64,000 nucleotides of DNA from an uncultured Actinomycetes bacterium (GTDB taxonomy: Bacteria; Actinomycetota; Acidimicrobiia; Acidimicrobiales; Ilumatobacteraceae), in the NCBI GenBank assembly GCA_937927625.1, contig CALBSD010000041.1, forward strand, positions 1-64,000, given 5' to 3'. The notes under the pieces are model-generated. The model had not been told where the DNA came from, ran no database searches, and was given only the letters and a program-made list of their open reading frames with translations. The position numbers and the translations under genes are program-made. This document shows positions 61,276 through 64,000 of this stretch, in pieces; positions within the stretch are counted from its first letter, which is position 1; every line of letters starts with the position of its first letter.

Positions 61276-61707
61276 ATGAACTATCTTGATCTTGAAAAAT
61301 TGAAAGACCGAGCAGTCGTTGCTGCGATTACTCATGATGAAGCACGTATGTGGCTTCTCAATGACGACTCGCATCAGCCCGTATTGCGCATTGAGCGCGT
61401 GGAACCAGAACATGTGCATGTGCGGAAAGCGCAAGCGCATCACGGTCACGCGAGTGAAATTGGCGAGATTGATTATTTCGACGACATTGCCAATGCCCTT
61501 GCGAATGTTTCAACAGTTGTATTGATGGGGCATGGCACTGGCAAAGCAAACGCTGCTGAGCGATTTGAACATCATGCAAAAGAACATCACAAATCACTGT
61601 TGATTAAAATTGCAGTGACGGGGCACATCAATATTCCCGCGATGGGTGACGCTGAGATTGTGACTGAAGCTCGCAAGCGATGGAGAGCATCAGTAGAGCT
61701 CTCGTAA
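61276..61707 (+). CDS. conserved hypothetical protein (His-rich)
   Basis: 143 residues, cytosolic. Two beta-alpha units: DRAVVAAITHDEARMWLLND, then STVVLMGHGTGKANAAERFEHHAKEHHKSLLIKIAVTGHINI. The second has the GHGTGKxxxxxxFxxHLxxH look of bacterial proteins related to the C-terminal domain of release factor eRF1 (baeRF/host-attachment-like), but this is only a resemblance. Stands alone between the binding-protein gene and a convergent SDR gene. Confidence 0.6.
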   Translation: MNYLDLEKLKDRAVVAAITHDEARMWLLNDDSHQPVLRIERVEPEHVHVRKAQAHHGHASEIGEIDYFDDIANALANVSTVVLMGHGTGKANAAERFEHHAKEHHKSLLIKIAVTGHINIPAMGDAEIVTEARKRWRASVELS

Positions 61708-61717
61708 TGGTCTTGGC

Positions 61718-62464
61718 TTACGACCAGCCGCCAGAGAAGGAAACGAACTGGCCTGTTGCGAAAGTGCTTTGACCGTCGAGGTACGGCATGCAGAAATGTG
61801 CGAATTCATCGACAGTGCCCAAGCGTCCGAGTGGAACTTGAGATTCGATTTTCTTGCGCGTCTCTGGGTCGTCGGCACCGGATGCTCGGCGGAACTCTGG
61901 GAAATCCATAAAGTTAGTTCCCACTGCATTGACTTGAACGTTGTGTTTGGTCATCTCCATTGCGGAGTTCTTGGCGAGCATGGTGGCAGCTGATCGCATG
62001 GAGGAATACAAGGGTGCGCCAGGCGTCGGACGTGCCGCTGATGCACTCGTGATCAGAAGCATCTGTCCAGATTTCTGACTCACCATTGTGGGAAGTATCG
62101 CCTTGAGGAATTCGTAGGGCGCTACAACGCATCCGTTGTACACCTTGTCGAGATCCTCGCGACTCGACTTGAGGATCGACCCGGTCACGATGAGCCCCGA
62201 AAACATCACTGCTGAATCGATGCGGCCGAATGAGTCCAATGCATGCGCGGCCAATTTCTCGGCGTTCTCTGGCCTGCTGATGTCTCGGACCTTGGAGACA
62301 CTGACAACGGCGGCTCCGAGGTCTTGCAGTTCATTGGCTAAGCCTTCTGCTGGGTCGCCGATGACTAGGTCATAGCCAGAGCGGGCAAGGGCGCGCGCCA
62401 AGGGTGGCCCAACGTAGAAACTGCCATCGTTAATAATTGCGACGGGGCGTGGGGTCTGACTCAT
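61718..62464 (-). CDS. SDR-family protein with degenerate catalytic motif
   Basis: 248 residues; GGAGG 4 nt before the ATG. Rossmann fold of short-chain dehydrogenases, but altered: the cofactor loop reads INDGSFYVG instead of TGxxxGIG, the NAG motif is MFSG, and the active-site YxxxK is Y153-x3-R157. Ser in ITSASA and the late GGW end are kept. It may be an inactive or specialised reductase. Several mycolic/steroid SDR paralogues in actinobacteria show similar drift. Confidence 0.78.
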   Translation of the reverse strand: MSQTPRPVAIINDGSFYVGPPLARALARSGYDLVIGDPAEGLANELQDLGAAVVSVSKVRDISRPENAEKLAAHALDSFGRIDSAVMFSGLIVTGSILKSSREDLDKVYNGCVVAPYEFLKAILPTMVSQKSGQMLLITSASAARPTPGAPLYSSMRSAATMLAKNSAMEMTKHNVQVNAVGTNFMDFPEFRRASGADDPETRKKIESQVPLGRLGTVDEFAHFCMPYLDGQSTFATGQFVSFSGGWS

Positions 62465-62619
62465 GGAACCTCCAAAGGCGTGATGGGCTCGAAACTAGTA
62501 GGGCTAGGTCGCGTGAGACTGAGTGAGGTGTATTCGAGGGGAGCACTTGATTGCTATCAGCAAATTGTTTAGGACAGAAATTTGGCTGTTTGGCTTGATT
62601 TGTGCGGTGTTCGTTCGTC

Positions 62620-62649
62620 TAGGGTGACTGTAGTCACACAAATTGTGTG
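62620..62649 (+). promoter_or_regulatory. promoter with two abutting palindromes before the second binding-protein gene
   Basis: TAGGGT (62620-62625) is a -10 candidate. It is overlapped by GTGACTGTAGTCAC (62624-62637, arms of 6) and then CACACAAATTGTGTG (62635-62649, perfect arms of 7). Both lie over or just after the expected transcription start, so a repressor could block initiation; the leader to the ATG at 62672 is about 40 nt. Confidence 0.55.
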
Positions 62650-62671
62650 CGTCATTCATGGGGGTATTTGA

Positions 62672-64000
62672 ATGAAACAACAGAGGAAGTCCATTCGTTC
62701 GCGAATGGTCAAGCGAATGGGGGCGGCTGTTGCAGTTGCACTCGTCGGTTCAACGTTGGCCGCTAGTGGCTCACACGCATCCGTACGGCCCGCTAGCGCT
62801 AAGACACCACGTTCCGGTGGATCCATCACAGTCATGATTGACGGCTCGATTGCTGGACATTGCTTCCAGAACTCGTTGCCAGGTGGACCTCTTGGTGCAT
62901 CTCGTTCGATTTACGAGAGCTTGGTTGAGCGCACCAATAAAGGTAAGTACGTTGGCTATCTCGCAGAGTCATTCACAACAACCGATAACAAGGTGTGGAA
63001 CATCAAGCTCCGTCCAAACATCAAGTTCTCAAATGGCGAAGCATTTGATGCAACGGCTGTGAAGCAGAACATTGACATTGGTCGTGGCGCTATTACTTCA
63101 CACCCTTCGACAGGTATTGGTGTGAACTCCAACATCCTTTCAGTTGATGTTGTAGATGCTCTGAACGTCAAGGTCACTCTTGAACGTGCCGACAACGACT
63201 TCCTTGGTCTCATGTACCGCGCTGGTCGCTACGTCATGCGTGCACCAGCTCAGATTGCGAACACTACGGCTGCTAAAGCTGTCTGTTCCACAAACCCAAT
63301 CGGTACTGGTCCATTCATGCTGAAGTCATTCACGCCTGATGAGCAAATTGTGGTTCGTAACCCGAACTACTGGCGCAAGGACGGCAAGGGCCGTCAGTTG
63401 CCATATCTCGATCAGATCACTTTCGTGGCTGTGAAAGAGGCATCACAGCGTGCAGCAGCAATCCGCAGAGGAACAGCTGAAGTTGGTTTCTTCACCCAGG
63501 GCGATGCAACGTTTACAAACGGTTTGCGGACACACAAGTCTCTTGTGACTGGATACGCATCGACCAAGACCGCTTGGGGTCAGTGGATGCCTAACGTGAA
63601 CAAGACTGGTTCTCCATTTAAGTACCAGAACTGCCGTCTTGCTGCTGCGTACTCCATGGACTGGAAGTCGTATAACAAGGTCCGACTGAAGGGCACTGGC
63701 GACTATTCCGGTTCCATCGTGGGCAAGAATCACATCATGTTCACCACAAAAGGTGCACCGACGTTCGACTTGACAAAGGCCAAGGATTACCTTGCAAAGT
63801 GCAATGTTGATCTTGGTGCAGCTGCACCGATGAAGATCACCTTGTATGCAGATACAAGTTCACAGTCTCAGAACAACGTGAAGTTCATTCAGCAGTCAAT
63901 GGAGAAGGCTGGAATTCTTTTCAACACTCCTTATTACGCTGAGTCTGCTCTGTTGGTTTCCAAGATCTATAAGGGTGGCGGAAATGACTTTGACTTCGCT
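62672..64000 (+). CDS. ABC transporter substrate-binding protein, family 5, partial
   Basis: 443 codons visible without a stop; the gene continues beyond the window. ATG at 62672 after GGGGGTATTTGA. Twin basic N-region, then signal sequence GAAVAVALVGSTLAASGSHAS without lipobox cysteine. Family marks match the paralogue at 59363: SIYESLVERT, LRPNIKFSNGEAFDATAV, NPIGTGPFMLKSF, RNPNYWR, LPYLDQITFVAVKEASQRAAA. A transporter operon may follow outside the window. Confidence 0.88.
   Translation, partial: MKQQRKSIRSRMVKRMGAAVAVALVGSTLAASGSHASVRPASAKTPRSGGSITVMIDGSIAGHCFQNSLPGGPLGASRSIYESLVERTNKGKYVGYLAESFTTTDNKVWNIKLRPNIKFSNGEAFDATAVKQNIDIGRGAITSHPSTGIGVNSNILSVDVVDALNVKVTLERADNDFLGLMYRAGRYVMRAPAQIANTTAAKAVCSTNPIGTGPFMLKSFTPDEQIVVRNPNYWRKDGKGRQLPYLDQITFVAVKEASQRAAAIRRGTAEVGFFTQGDATFTNGLRTHKSLVTGYASTKTAWGQWMPNVNKTGSPFKYQNCRLAAAYSMDWKSYNKVRLKGTGDYSGSIVGKNHIMFTTKGAPTFDLTKAKDYLAKCNVDLGAAAPMKITLYADTSSQSQNNVKFIQQSMEKAGILFNTPYYAESALLVSKIYKGGGNDFDFA

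Noticed and set aside
1..64000. Prophage, insertion sequence or integrative element
   Set aside because: No integrase, transposase, phage structural gene or flanking direct repeat was seen; the three tRNA genes have no attachment-like duplications nearby.

Overview
This 64 kb window is a chromosomal segment of a moderate-GC, free-living, aerobic actinobacterium, most probably an Acidimicrobiia member (Ilumatobacter / CL500-29 'acIV' type). That placement is an inference from four things: tig-clpP-clpX-folC-ndk-mreBCD-mrdA-rodA-rng-rplU-rpmA-obg-proB gene order; several probable F420-dependent enzymes (two luciferase-like oxidoreductases and a PPOX-fold protein); many fatty-acid/acyl-CoA genes; and a strong habit of leaderless transcription. 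I see no prophage, transposase, CRISPR array or rRNA.

Layout. 1-2.9 kb (mainly minus): the N-terminus of an amidohydrolase, a DEAD-box RNA helicase with a repetitive RD/RG-rich tail, a PPOX-fold protein, tRNA-Pro and a small conserved protein. 2.9-20.3 kb (mainly plus): housekeeping core with trigger factor, ClpP, ClpX, FolC, Ndk, the elongasome MreB-MreC-MreD-PBP2-RodA, RNase E/G, ribosomal proteins L21 and L27, ObgE and ProB, with a dGTPase-like gene inserted on the minus strand. 20.3-33.6 kb: MurJ; a MoxR ATPase/CoxE-like VWA pair; a phosphatase, GMC oxidoreductase and MBL hydrolase run; SURF1; a kinase-like phosphotransferase; an acyl-CoA synthetase preceded by a probable leaderless leader peptide; a SAM riboswitch controlling metX; and an EamA transporter. 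33.7-37.8 kb: tRNA-Gly with terminator, an atypical LuxR-type regulator, a luciferase-like oxidoreductase, an alpha/beta hydrolase and an acyl-CoA dehydrogenase.

37.8-41.0 kb is the most unusual locus. A NrtR-like regulator (degenerate Nudix domain plus C-terminal extension) lies next to a VWA protein, and divergent from a fusion of an ADP-ribosylglycohydrolase domain with a cysteine phosphatase (CX5R) domain. The VWA and fusion genes share a near-identical two-part promoter/operator, and the regulator has a weaker relative of it. I propose an ADP-ribose/NAD-linked regulon.

41.0-46.3 kb: a surface-polysaccharide operon (GT-C-like membrane protein, DPM-like GT2, pyruvyltransferase-like protein, FrhB-like iron-sulfur protein). 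46.3-52.8 kb (minus): a compact five-gene run with a fused [2Fe-2S]/molybdopterin hydroxylase, luciferase-like oxidoreductase, aminotransferase, omega-amidase-like nitrilase and flippase-like membrane protein. 52.9-64.0 kb: PlsC-like acyltransferase, DUF1295 protein, a trans-sulfuration enzyme, a small membrane protein with a methyltransferase, tRNA-Cys, a second AMP-forming ligase, and two paralogous family-5 solute-binding proteins around a small unknown gene and an atypical SDR. The second binding protein runs off the window.

A window-wide pattern is a TANNNT -10 hexamer only 6-7 nt before the start codon of many genes, meaning transcripts that begin at the start codon. It was used to fix several starts.
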